A stretch of 64,000 bases of DNA, taken from the NCBI RefSeq assembly GCF_001634625.1, contig NZ_LRSE01000001.1, positions 62,001 to 126,000 of the forward strand, in the 5' to 3' direction. The stretch's first letter is position 1; each line of letters opens with the position of its first letter. The notes below the pieces were generated by a model. The model saw nothing but the letters and a program-made list of their open reading frames with translations. It did not search any database and had not been told where the DNA came from. The stretch is from Croceicoccus bisphenolivorans (GTDB lineage: Bacteria > Pseudomonadota > Alphaproteobacteria > Sphingomonadales > Sphingomonadaceae). Position numbers and translations under genes: made by a program. This document shows, one piece after another, positions 16,496 to 24,457 of the stretch.

Positions 16496-17233
16496 GTGAA
16501 TTTCTCTCCACCCACCCTCCTCGCGCGCTGCGGCGGCGGCATGGCTCGCAGCCTTGCCACCGCCGCAGCAACGCTTGCCTGCTTCGCCATCGCCGGGATC
16601 GCCCGCGCGCATGGCGTGGCGGAAAGCGACCAGGCCTTCATCGAAGGCGCCAAGGGGATCAACATATTCCCCTACATGTACCTGGGCGCCAAACACATGG
16701 TGACCGGATACGATCACCTGCTGTTCCTCGCCGGTGTCGTCTTCTTCCTCTACCGGATGAAGGACGTCGGCATCTACGTCACGCTGTTCGCCATCGGGCA
16801 CAGCACGACATTGCTGGTCGGCACGATCTTCGATATCCGCGCCAACCCGTACATCGTCGATGCGATCATCGGGCTTTCGGTGGCCTACAAGGCGTTCGAC
16901 AACCTGGACGGGTTTACCACCGTGTTCGGCTGGCGTCCGAACCCCAAGGCGGCGGTGCTGGTCTTTGGCCTGTTCCACGGTTTCGGCCTTGCCACCAAGC
17001 TGCAGGACCTGACCTTGTCTCAGGACGGACTGATCCCCAACCTCCTCGCCTTCAACATCGGGGTGGAGATGGGCCAGTTCATGGCCCTCGGCATCATCCT
17101 CATCGCCATGAACCTGTGGCGCTTTTCGCCTTCGTTCCAGCGCAGTGCCATCGCCGCCAACGCAGCGTTGATGTGCGCCGGTTTCATCCTGGTCGGCTAC
17201 CAGCTGACAGGCTATTTCACCCAAGGGGCCTGA
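16496..17233 (+). CDS. HupE/UreJ-family membrane protein
   Basis: A 245-residue inner-membrane protein of the HupE/UreJ family, members of which are linked with nickel or other metal uptake. After an N-terminal leader (ATLACFAIAGIARAHG) there is a periplasmic stretch and six or so helices with the motifs GYDHLLFLAGVVFFL, AIGHSTTLL and the conserved LFHGFGLATKL. Start: GTG at 16496, 11 bases after GAGG; an ATG at 16541 is an alternative. The next gene begins one base after its stop, so coupling is tight. Confidence 0.82.
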   Translation: MNFSPPTLLARCGGGMARSLATAAATLACFAIAGIARAHGVAESDQAFIEGAKGINIFPYMYLGAKHMVTGYDHLLFLAGVVFFLYRMKDVGIYVTLFAIGHSTTLLVGTIFDIRANPYIVDAIIGLSVAYKAFDNLDGFTTVFGWRPNPKAAVLVFGLFHGFGLATKLQDLTLSQDGLIPNLLAFNIGVEMGQFMALGIILIAMNLWRFSPSFQRSAIAANAALMCAGFILVGYQLTGYFTQGA

Positions 17234-17234
17234 C

Positions 17235-17825
17235 ATGAATGCATCCACCGTTCCGCCAACCGCGCACGCATCTCCTGCTGCCCTTGCCAAGGCCTCGCTC
17301 GGCGCACTGGCCGTGGCGAGTGCCGTGGTGGTGCTCTTCGTCCTTCCCGCCGAGGCCGGCATCGACCCGACCGGCGTCGGCAGTGCCATCGGCATTGCCG
17401 GCATGGGCACGGCCGAAGCGGCCGAAATGGAGACGCCTGCCGCCGCCCCCGCCGCCCCCGGCATCGCGGCACCCACCCGCGCCACGATGGAAAACACCAC
17501 GCCCTTCCGTCAGGACGAGCAGGTCATCGAACTCGCCCCGCACAGCGGGATCGAGGTCAAGGCCCACATGATGAAGGGCGACGGCTACACCTTCGACTGG
17601 CAATCGACCGGCCCGGTGAAGGTGGACATGCACGGCGAACCGCCAAACGCGGCGGAAGACGAATTCACCAGCTACTGGATCGAGAAGGAAGCCACGTCGC
17701 AGACCGGCACCTTCGTCGCCCCGATAGAGGGCAGCCACGGCTGGTACTGGCGCAACAAGGGCGACACCCCGGTGACGATCACGCTGAAGGTGTCGGGCTT
17801 CTACAAGGATCTCTACCGCCCGTAA
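17235..17825 (+). CDS. Membrane-anchored periplasmic protein
   Basis: A 196-residue protein with a cytoplasmic N-terminus, one transmembrane helix (about residues 20-41, SLGALAVASAVVVLFVLPA), an Ala/Pro-rich linker and a periplasmic domain (QVIELAPHSGIEVKAHMMKGDGYTF in two parts, ending LKVSGFYKDLYRP). The HMMKG and VDMHGEP stretches provide His and Met side chains that could bind metal, but no known site is evident. Similar proteins next to hupE are annotated only as transmembrane anchor proteins. It starts at ATG 17235. Confidence 0.75.
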   Translation: MNASTVPPTAHASPAALAKASLGALAVASAVVVLFVLPAEAGIDPTGVGSAIGIAGMGTAEAAEMETPAAAPAAPGIAAPTRATMENTTPFRQDEQVIELAPHSGIEVKAHMMKGDGYTFDWQSTGPVKVDMHGEPPNAAEDEFTSYWIEKEATSQTGTFVAPIEGSHGWYWRNKGDTPVTITLKVSGFYKDLYRP

Positions 17826-17849
17826 CGGCGGAGAGGGAGGAGAGCAGAC

Positions 17850-19064
17850 ATGACCACCATCACGCACCCCATGGGCGCGGAAACGCTACCGCCGCCGCCA
17901 TCAACGCTTCCCGCGGCAAAAGCGCGCACGCGCCTTATCGCGATCGACGCCCTGCGCGGGCTGGTCATGCTGTTCATGCTGGTCGACCACGTTCGCGAAA
18001 CGTGGTTCCTGCACCTGCAGGTTACCGACCCGGTGGACGCTGCCACAACCGATCCGGGCCTGTTCTTCACCCGGCTCCTCTCCACGTTCTGCGCACCGAC
18101 TTTCGTTGCTCTGACGGGCTTGTCCGCCTACCTTTACGGACAGTCGCATACGAAGCAGGAAGTCACGAAATTCCTGTTCACGCGCGGCCTGTTCCTGCTG
18201 TTCCTTGAAGTCACGGTGGTCGGCTATGCCTGGCCGACACAGCCGCTCGGCTTCCCGCCGCCGAACTTCTGGCTTCAGGTCATCTGGGCCATCGGCGTCA
18301 GCATGATCGCGCTGTCCGCGCTGATCCACCTGCCCCGCATGGCGCAGATCGTGGTCGGCCTTGCCATCGTGTGCCTGCACAACCTGCTCGATCCGATCAG
18401 CTTCTCGCCCGATTCCCCGTTCTTCATCCCCTGGGCCATGCTGCACCAGCGCGAGATGTTCGAGATCGGTGGCGGCCTGATGGCGAAGACGACTTATCCG
18501 GTCCTGCCGTGGATCGGTGTGATCCTGCTCGGCTATGCCTCTGGCCCGTGGTTCGGCCGCGATGCAGCTCCGGTCGACCGTATTCGCCGTCTTGTCCGCC
18601 TTGGTCTTGCGCTGGTGATCGGCTTCGTCGTGATCCGCTTCCTCAATTTCTACGGCGACAAGCCATGGTTCGTGGGCGAAGACAGCCTGCGCACGACGAT
18701 GAGCTTTCTTGCGCTCACCAAGTATCCGCCCTCGCTGCTGTTCCTGATGCCCACCGTCGGCGTCGGCTGCCTGCTGCTTGCCCTGTTCGAGAAGTATCAG
18801 GACAACGCGATCCTACCGCACCTCGCCTATTTCGGCGGCGCGCCGATGTTCTTCTACGTCGTCCATCTCTACGCGCTGAAGGTGATCTACAATGTCGCGC
18901 TGGCGATGTACGGCCCGACCAAGGGCACCGTGTTCGGCGTCGACAACCTGTCGACCGTCTGGCTCTGGGTGCTAATCCTGATCCCGGTGCTCTATTTCCC
19001 GACCCGCTGGTTCGCAGGGTTGAAGCAGCGGCGCAAGGATATCTGGTGGCTCAAGTATCTCTGA
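17850..19064 (+). CDS. DUF1624-type membrane acyltransferase-like protein
   Basis: A 404-residue polytopic protein related to DUF1624 and heparan-alpha-glucosaminide N-acetyltransferases, which transfer acyl groups across a membrane. The family motif RLIAIDALRGLVMLFMLVDH occurs near residues 30-50, followed by about ten hydrophobic helices, ending KDIWWLKYL. The first ~28 residues are a Pro/Thr-rich cytoplasmic tail; the ATG at 17850 follows GGAGAGGGAGG. It is the last gene of the hupE operon and is followed by a strong intrinsic terminator. Its link to metal handling is by position only. Confidence 0.8.
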   Translation: MTTITHPMGAETLPPPPSTLPAAKARTRLIAIDALRGLVMLFMLVDHVRETWFLHLQVTDPVDAATTDPGLFFTRLLSTFCAPTFVALTGLSAYLYGQSHTKQEVTKFLFTRGLFLLFLEVTVVGYAWPTQPLGFPPPNFWLQVIWAIGVSMIALSALIHLPRMAQIVVGLAIVCLHNLLDPISFSPDSPFFIPWAMLHQREMFEIGGGLMAKTTYPVLPWIGVILLGYASGPWFGRDAAPVDRIRRLVRLGLALVIGFVVIRFLNFYGDKPWFVGEDSLRTTMSFLALTKYPPSLLFLMPTVGVGCLLLALFEKYQDNAILPHLAYFGGAPMFFYVVHLYALKVIYNVALAMYGPTKGTVFGVDNLSTVWLWVLILIPVLYFPTRWFAGLKQRRKDIWWLKYL

Positions 19065-19110
19065 GTACTGCCGACCATAAGGCCCATCGGGCCACAGCCG
19101 AAACAATCTA

Positions 19111-19139
19111 CGGCCGGATCCCCAGGATCCGGCCGTTTT
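19111..19139 (+). terminator. Intrinsic terminator of the DUF4198-hupE operon
   Basis: A perfect 11-bp stem, CGGCCGGATCC (19111-19121) with GGATCCGGCCG (19125-19135), a 3-base loop and TTTT at 19136-19139. A textbook Rho-independent terminator, 46 bases past the operon's last stop. Confidence 0.92.
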
Positions 19140-19140
19140 G

Positions 19141-19187
19141 TTGCGCGGGGGAATGTTTCGGTCCGCAGCATTTTGCGCGGGGAATGT
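19141..19187 (+). repeat. Direct repeat upstream of the siderophore receptor gene
   Basis: TTGCGCGGGGGAATGT (19141-19156) and TTGCGCGGGGAATGT (19173-19187) are near-identical copies 32 bases apart, about three helical turns, on the same face of the DNA. They lie right after the terminator and about 200 bases before the TonB receptor start, so they could be activator sites or repeated promoter-like elements. The rest of 19188-19385 shows no gene. Confidence 0.5.
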
Positions 19188-19385
19188 CTCCAATTCGTCA
19201 TTTTCGGCTGTCCGCACCCCCTGTTTCAATCGATCATTCGTAAGAGGTATCCATAGTCTGCAGCATAGAAAGAGAGGGATAGCTGGACCAAAGGGACGGG
19301 AAACGAGGGATCCCCGAAAGTCCGGCCAAGTAACCCGTAAAAGATCGCAGGACCTGGTTTCATTTTCCATTTGAGGGGTCAGACA

Positions 19386-21578
19386 ATGACGACTTGGAAG
19401 TCCGCACTTATCACCGCATTCGTCACCGGCACGGCGACGATCGCATTCCCAGCCACCGCTTCGGCACAGGATGCCGAAATGACCGCAGACGACGGCGCAA
19501 TCGTCGTCACGGGACTGCGTCAGCAATATCGCGGCGACGTACCGCTCGCCGAACTGCCGCAGACGGTTCAGACGCTGGATGGCGAGGTCCTGAAGGAACT
19601 CAACATCACCGGTCTTGCCGAAGGTCTCGACCTTGCCAGCGGCATTTCACGCCAGAACAGCTTCGGCGGCCTGTGGGATTCGTTCGCCATTCGCGGTTTC
19701 GCGGGTGACGAGAACTTCCCGTCGGGCTTCCTTGTCAACGGGTTCAACGGCGGTCGCGGCTACGGCGGCCCGCGCGATGCATCGAACATCGAGAGCATCG
19801 AGATCCTGAAAGGCCCGAACGGCGCGGTCTTCGGCCGCGGTGAACCGGGCGGTACGGTGAACATCATCACCAAGAAGGCCGATCTTAGCGACACCTTCGG
19901 CAGCTTCGCGATTTCGGCGGGCAGCTTCAACACCTACCGCGTCGAAGGCGACTACAACCTCGTGCTGAGCGACACTCTGGCCATTCGCGTCAACGGTGCG
20001 GCACAGGATGCCGGTTCGTTCCGCGACACTGTGAATTCGGACAAGAAGGTCGCTTCGCCGTCGATCCTGTGGGCGCCGACCAGTTCGACGAAAATCAGTT
20101 ACGAGATGGAGTATGTCGACAACAACGTGCCGTTCGAACGCGGTGTAGTTTCGGTCGACGGCGTACTGGGCGTTATCCCCAACTCGCGCTTCCTTGGTGA
20201 ACCGGGCGACGGCCCAACCGAAGTCGACGTGCTTGGCCACCAGCTCCAGTTCCAGCAGCAGCTGTCGCGTGACTGGTTCTTCCTGATCGGCGCGGGTTAT
20301 CGCGACACCAGCTTCGAAGGTTATTCCTCCGACGCGGAACTGGCCGGAAACCGCCAGATCATCGACAACGACGGCGAGAATCTCGCCCGCCAGCGTCGTT
20401 ATCGCGATTACGACACAACCAACAAGACGATCCGCGGCGAAATCTCGGGCAAGCTCTATACCGGCCCGCTGACCCACCACGTACTTGTCGGCGCGGACTA
20501 CGACGAGTTCAAGCTGGACCTGTTCCAGACGCGCATCCGCCCTGCCATTTATGTCGCCGGATCGCCGATCACATCCGCGAACAATGCGATCAACATTTTC
20601 GATCCGGTGTACGGCCAGCTTCCCAATCCGATCCCGCCGGCACCGGGCACCCAATACGTTCAGGTTTCCGACGAGAAGCAGAAGTCCTGGGGCATCTACT
20701 TCCAGGACCAGATCGACATCACCGAACGGCTCAAGCTGCGCCTCGGCGGCCGCTTCGATCATTTCAACCAGCTGTTCATCGATCACCGCCCCGAATTGGC
20801 TACAGAGCCGGGGCCGGCTGTCGTCACTCGCAATATCAGGGAACGCTTCAGCCCGACGGTCGGCGGGCTCTACGAGCTGACCGACACGCTCAGCTTCTAT
20901 GCCGCCTATGGCGAAGGCTTCCGCCCGAACAGCGGCGTCGACCCCGACGGCGACACGTTCACGCCCGAAACCAGCACGTCCTATGAGGCAGGTCTTCGCT
21001 TCGCATCCAGCGACGAGGCTATCAACGCCACCCTCGCCGTCTATTCGATGAAGAAGTCGAACATCCTGACTGCGGACCCCGGTGGTTCCGGCCAGTCGAT
21101 CGCTGCCGGTTCGGCCAAGAGCAAGGGGCTTGAGGCGGACATCACTGCACGGCTGCCGGGCGACTTCTCGATCACTGCGAACTACGCCTACACCGATGCC
21201 GAATGGGATTCAGCCAGCAAGGACAAGGACTTCGAGCTCGCGATCAATCCCGGCGATCCGCTGATCAACATCCCCAAACACATGGCAAACCTGCTGATCA
21301 CCAAAGCCTTCGACCTTGGCACGGCCGGCAAGGCATCGATCGGCGGCGGCGTGAACTATGTCAGCAAGCGTCTGGGCGAAACGGGCGTCGATTTCTATCT
21401 GCCCGGCTACACTCTGGTTCGTGCAATGGCCTCCTACGAGCCGTCGGAAAGCGTTCGCCTGAGTGTCAACGTCACCAATTTGCTGGATGAAACATACTAC
21501 CCGGCATCCTACCACCGCTGGTGGGTGATGCCCGGCGCACCGCGCGCAGTTACCGGTCGGATCGATTTCTTCTTCTGA
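19386..21578 (+). CDS. TonB-dependent siderophore-type receptor
   Basis: A 730-residue outer-membrane receptor of the ferric siderophore type. The signal peptide is MTTWKSALITAFVTGTATIA...ASAQ; the TonB box region is AIVVTGLRQQ; the plug contains VPLAELPQTVQTLDGEVL, ISRQNSFGGLWDSFAIRGF and the ESIEILKGPNGAVFGRGEPGG motif characteristic of siderophore receptors; the barrel ends RIDFFF. I chose ATG 19386 (after GAGGGG), not the 15-base-longer upstream start. A terminator follows the gene, then a PepSY protein gene as usual for iron-chelate uptake loci. Ligand unknown; iron is the default guess, but the metal-linked operon upstream leaves nickel or another chelate open. Confidence 0.92.
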   Translation: MTTWKSALITAFVTGTATIAFPATASAQDAEMTADDGAIVVTGLRQQYRGDVPLAELPQTVQTLDGEVLKELNITGLAEGLDLASGISRQNSFGGLWDSFAIRGFAGDENFPSGFLVNGFNGGRGYGGPRDASNIESIEILKGPNGAVFGRGEPGGTVNIITKKADLSDTFGSFAISAGSFNTYRVEGDYNLVLSDTLAIRVNGAAQDAGSFRDTVNSDKKVASPSILWAPTSSTKISYEMEYVDNNVPFERGVVSVDGVLGVIPNSRFLGEPGDGPTEVDVLGHQLQFQQQLSRDWFFLIGAGYRDTSFEGYSSDAELAGNRQIIDNDGENLARQRRYRDYDTTNKTIRGEISGKLYTGPLTHHVLVGADYDEFKLDLFQTRIRPAIYVAGSPITSANNAINIFDPVYGQLPNPIPPAPGTQYVQVSDEKQKSWGIYFQDQIDITERLKLRLGGRFDHFNQLFIDHRPELATEPGPAVVTRNIRERFSPTVGGLYELTDTLSFYAAYGEGFRPNSGVDPDGDTFTPETSTSYEAGLRFASSDEAINATLAVYSMKKSNILTADPGGSGQSIAAGSAKSKGLEADITARLPGDFSITANYAYTDAEWDSASKDKDFELAINPGDPLINIPKHMANLLITKAFDLGTAGKASIGGGVNYVSKRLGETGVDFYLPGYTLVRAMASYEPSESVRLSVNVTNLLDETYYPASYHRWWVMPGAPRAVTGRIDFFF

Positions 21579-21591
21579 TCCATCCCCAAGC

Positions 21592-21636
21592 AAGCCGCCG
21601 GTCCGGTTCCAAATCGGATCGGCGGCTTCGCCTTTT
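21592..21636 (+). terminator. Intrinsic terminator after the siderophore receptor
   Basis: AAGCCGCCG (21592-21600) pairs with CGGCGGCTT (21620-21628), with further pairing inside (GTCCG with CGGAT), followed by TTTT at 21633-21636. It separates the receptor from the PepSY gene, possibly giving reduced read-through. Confidence 0.8.
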
Positions 21637-21656
21637 CCCGATATGGTCGCGCCCTC

Positions 21657-22685
21657 ATGAAACCGCGCACCCTACTTGCAATTCACCGCTGGATCGCACT
21701 GGCTTTCGCGCCGTTCCTGATTTTGCAGGCGGTGACGGGTGCTGCCCTGCTCTACCGCAATAACCTGTCCGCGCTGATCGAACCGTCCCGCACCTCGGCG
21801 GCAGGAGAGATGGCTCCGCTATCGCAGATGATAGCCAGCGCCGAAAGCGCGCAACCGGACAAGCGCCTGACACGTATCTTCCTTCCCGTCACGCCGAACG
21901 GCACTGCCTTCGCGCAACTGGAAGGCACCAGCGGCTCCCTCGGCCATGCCTTGCTCGATCCCGGTAACGGCGAAGTGCTTGAGCAAGGAACGCTCTGGCA
22001 TTTCCCGCTCGAAGCCGCGCTCCAGCTCCATTTCCGGCTGAACAACGGCAATTGGGGCCTTGCCGTCGTGTGCCTCTACGGTCTCGCACTGGTGGTGATT
22101 GCCCTCACCGGACTGTGGCACTGGTGGCCGGGTCACCATCGGGTGATGCAGGCCCTGCGCATCCCGGCACGCACGCCAAAGCGCCTGAAACTGCGCGCAT
22201 GGCATCGCAGTAGCGGCGCGCTGCTTGCCCTTGCCCTGTTCGTCACCAGCCTGACCGGCGTGCTGACCGGCGTTCCCAGTCTCGATTTCGGCAGCACGCA
22301 CTCCGCCCCGCAGCCCGCATTCGTCCCTGCACACATCGATCGCGCATTTGCAGCGGCGCAGGGCCGGTTTCCCGATGCGCGCCCGCGCGATGTGCGTTTC
22401 CGGCCCGACGGTTCGCTGGCCGTCAACTTCTTCGCCCCGCGCGGCGGCGAATGGGCAGTCGATACCGTTGTCGCAAGCACCGCCGATGGCAGCGTGGTTT
22501 CGGCAACGCCATACGAAGCGAACGACGCACTCTGGACTTACACCCTGCCCGTCCACACCGGCACGATTGCCGGATCGGGCGGTCGCTGGCTGATGCTCGC
22601 GGTGGCAGCGGGGCTCCTGTTCCTTGCCATCAGCGGCCCGCTGGCGTGGTGGCGTTCGCGCAAGAAAGGAAAACCTGCAAGATGA
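21657..22685 (+). CDS. PepSY-associated inner-membrane protein (ferric reductase-like)
   Basis: A 342-residue inner-membrane protein of the PepSY-TM family found beside siderophore receptors, some of which are thought to reduce ferric chelates in the periplasm. The N-terminal helix starts at LAIHRWIALAFAPFLILQAV with the conserved HRW; other helices are near residues 140-160 (VVCLYGLALVVIALTGLWHWW), 185-205 and 318-335, the last followed by a basic tail. Periplasmic loops carry H residues (LHFRLNNG; HTGTIAG). The ATG is at 21657. Its stop overlaps the next gene's start (ATGA). Confidence 0.85.
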   Translation: MKPRTLLAIHRWIALAFAPFLILQAVTGAALLYRNNLSALIEPSRTSAAGEMAPLSQMIASAESAQPDKRLTRIFLPVTPNGTAFAQLEGTSGSLGHALLDPGNGEVLEQGTLWHFPLEAALQLHFRLNNGNWGLAVVCLYGLALVVIALTGLWHWWPGHHRVMQALRIPARTPKRLKLRAWHRSSGALLALALFVTSLTGVLTGVPSLDFGSTHSAPQPAFVPAHIDRAFAAAQGRFPDARPRDVRFRPDGSLAVNFFAPRGGEWAVDTVVASTADGSVVSATPYEANDALWTYTLPVHTGTIAGSGGRWLMLAVAAGLLFLAISGPLAWWRSRKKGKPAR

Positions 22686-23611
22686 CGGCCATACTCCATA
22701 CCGGCGATGCGGAGCGCGGCGCCCTGTGGCAGGAAATCGTGGCGCGCGAGATGCCCGGCACCGACTTCCGCTGCTGGCCCGATGTCGGCGATCCTGCGGA
22801 TATCCGCTATCTCATCGCATGGACGCTGACGCCCGAACTCGTCGCCAGCCTGCCCAACCTCGAAATCCTGTTCAGCATCGGCGCGGGTGTGGATCAACTC
22901 GATCTGTCGCTGCTGCCGCCGCATGTGCGGGTGGTGCGCATGATCGAAAGCGGCATTACCAACACCATGGCCGAATTCGTGGCCATGGCCGCGCTTTCGC
23001 TGCACCGCGACCTGCCGTTCTATATCGCAAGCCAGCGCGCGGGCCGATGGGATCCGCAGGATGTCCTGCTCTGCAGCGAACGCACGGTCGGAGTCATGGG
23101 GCTTGGCGAACTGGGCCGCGCCTCCATCGCGCGTCTTTCCCCGCTGGGCTTTCGCGTGCTGGGGTGGAGCCGCAGCCGCGTCGAAGTGCCCGGCGCGACA
23201 TGCTTTGCGGGGCAGGACGAGTTCGATGCTTTTCTCGGCCAGGTCGATATCCTTGTCTGCCTGCTGCCGCTTACCGACGACACGCGCGGCATTCTGTGCC
23301 GCGACCTTTTCGCAAAAATGCCGCGCGGCGCCTCGCTGATCAACGTGGCGCGCGGCGGGCATCTGGTACAGGACGATCTCCTCACCGCGCTGGACAGCGG
23401 GCAACTGCTCTATGCCTTCGTCGACGTAACCGATCCGGAACCGCTTCCCGACGCGCATCCATTCTACGGACATCCGGCGATTTTCCTTACGCCCCATATT
23501 GCCGGCGTGACCCGTAAGGAGACCGCGGTCCACTCGCTGATCGCCAATCTGCGCCGCGAACTGGCGGGCGAGCCGCTTGCCGGCGAAATCGATCGCGGCA
23601 GGGGATACTAG
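22682..23611 (+). CDS. GhrA-like D-2-hydroxyacid dehydrogenase
   Basis: A 309-residue NAD(P)-dependent oxidoreductase, most like glyoxylate/hydroxypyruvate reductase A. The Rossmann motif is VGVMGLGELGRASIARL; the catalytic triad is visible as Arg in NVARGGHLVQDD, Glu in DVTDPEPLP and His in TPHIAGVTR. The ATG at 22682 overlaps the PepSY stop by 4 bases, so the two are translationally coupled, an unusual partner for a PepSY protein. It may instead serve the catabolic locus starting 157 bases further on, reducing an alpha-keto acid. Confidence 0.88.
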   Translation: MTAILHTGDAERGALWQEIVAREMPGTDFRCWPDVGDPADIRYLIAWTLTPELVASLPNLEILFSIGAGVDQLDLSLLPPHVRVVRMIESGITNTMAEFVAMAALSLHRDLPFYIASQRAGRWDPQDVLLCSERTVGVMGLGELGRASIARLSPLGFRVLGWSRSRVEVPGATCFAGQDEFDAFLGQVDILVCLLPLTDDTRGILCRDLFAKMPRGASLINVARGGHLVQDDLLTALDSGQLLYAFVDVTDPEPLPDAHPFYGHPAIFLTPHIAGVTRKETAVHSLIANLRRELAGEPLAGEIDRGRGY

Positions 23612-23768
23612 GGCCGCGGCATGCTATGCCGTTTCGCAGCGGGAATCGCAGCACAAGGTCACGCCTTGGCGCAGCAATCGGGAACATGTTGCGCGCCGGA
23701 CATGGCCATATCGCAATTGACGAAGCCCACGGATCAAGCCGTGCGCAACAGGGAAAAGTGACGGGACC

Positions 23769-24452
23769 ATGACCAGCCCCAATACCGCCGTTTTCATCCC
23801 GAAGTTCATCAGCTTCGACTGCTATGGCACTCTCACCCGTTTCCGGATGACCGAGATGGCCACGAACTTCTACGCCGACCGTCTTCCGGCCGAAGCGCTG
23901 CCCAAGTTCTGCAAGGACTGGAGCGCCTATCGCCTCGACGAAGTGCTCGGCCCGTGGCAGCCCTATCGCGAGCTTATCCGCAAATCGCTGGAGCGTGCTT
24001 CGAAGAAGTGGGGCGTGGAATTCCGCGTCGAGGATGCGGACGCGGTCTATGAAGCCGTCCCCACCTGGGGTCCGCACGCCGACGTGCCGGGCGGCCTTTC
24101 GAAGATCTGCGACAAGATCCCGCTGGTGATCCTGTCCAACGCCATGAACGAACAGATCATGTCGAACGTCGAGAAGCTGGGCGCGACATTCCACAAGGTC
24201 TGCACCGCCGAAAGCGCACAGGCCTACAAGCCGCGCATGCAGGCGTTCGAATACATGTTCGACCAGATCGGCTGGGGTCCGGAAGAAGGCATGCACGTCT
24301 CTTCCAGCTTCCGTTATGACCAGAACACCGCCACCGATCTCGGCTTCGGTTGCCGCGTTTTCGTCGGGCGCGGGCACGAACCGTCGAACGCGAACTATCG
24401 CGATGTCGAGATTCCGCACATCGGTTGCCTCCCCGCCGTCGTCGGTCTCTGA
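23769..24452 (+). CDS. HAD superfamily, haloacid dehalogenase type II-like protein
   Basis: A 227-residue HAD hydrolase with the type II haloacid dehalogenase signature. D17 in FDCYGTL is the nucleophile with Tyr in place of the second Asp; motif II is S123-N124 in ILSNAMN, motif III is K154 in YKPRM, and the acidic motif is D184 in SSSFRYDQN. That fits an L-2-haloacid dehalogenase-like ester mechanism, but such genes placed next to amine oxidases generally have unknown substrates. First gene of the nine-gene operon ending at 33696; the ATG at 23769 is preceded by a 157-base region (23612-23768) likely holding the operon promoter. Confidence 0.8.
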   Translation: MTSPNTAVFIPKFISFDCYGTLTRFRMTEMATNFYADRLPAEALPKFCKDWSAYRLDEVLGPWQPYRELIRKSLERASKKWGVEFRVEDADAVYEAVPTWGPHADVPGGLSKICDKIPLVILSNAMNEQIMSNVEKLGATFHKVCTAESAQAYKPRMQAFEYMFDQIGWGPEEGMHVSSSFRYDQNTATDLGFGCRVFVGRGHEPSNANYRDVEIPHIGCLPAVVGL

Positions 24453-24457
24453 TCACG

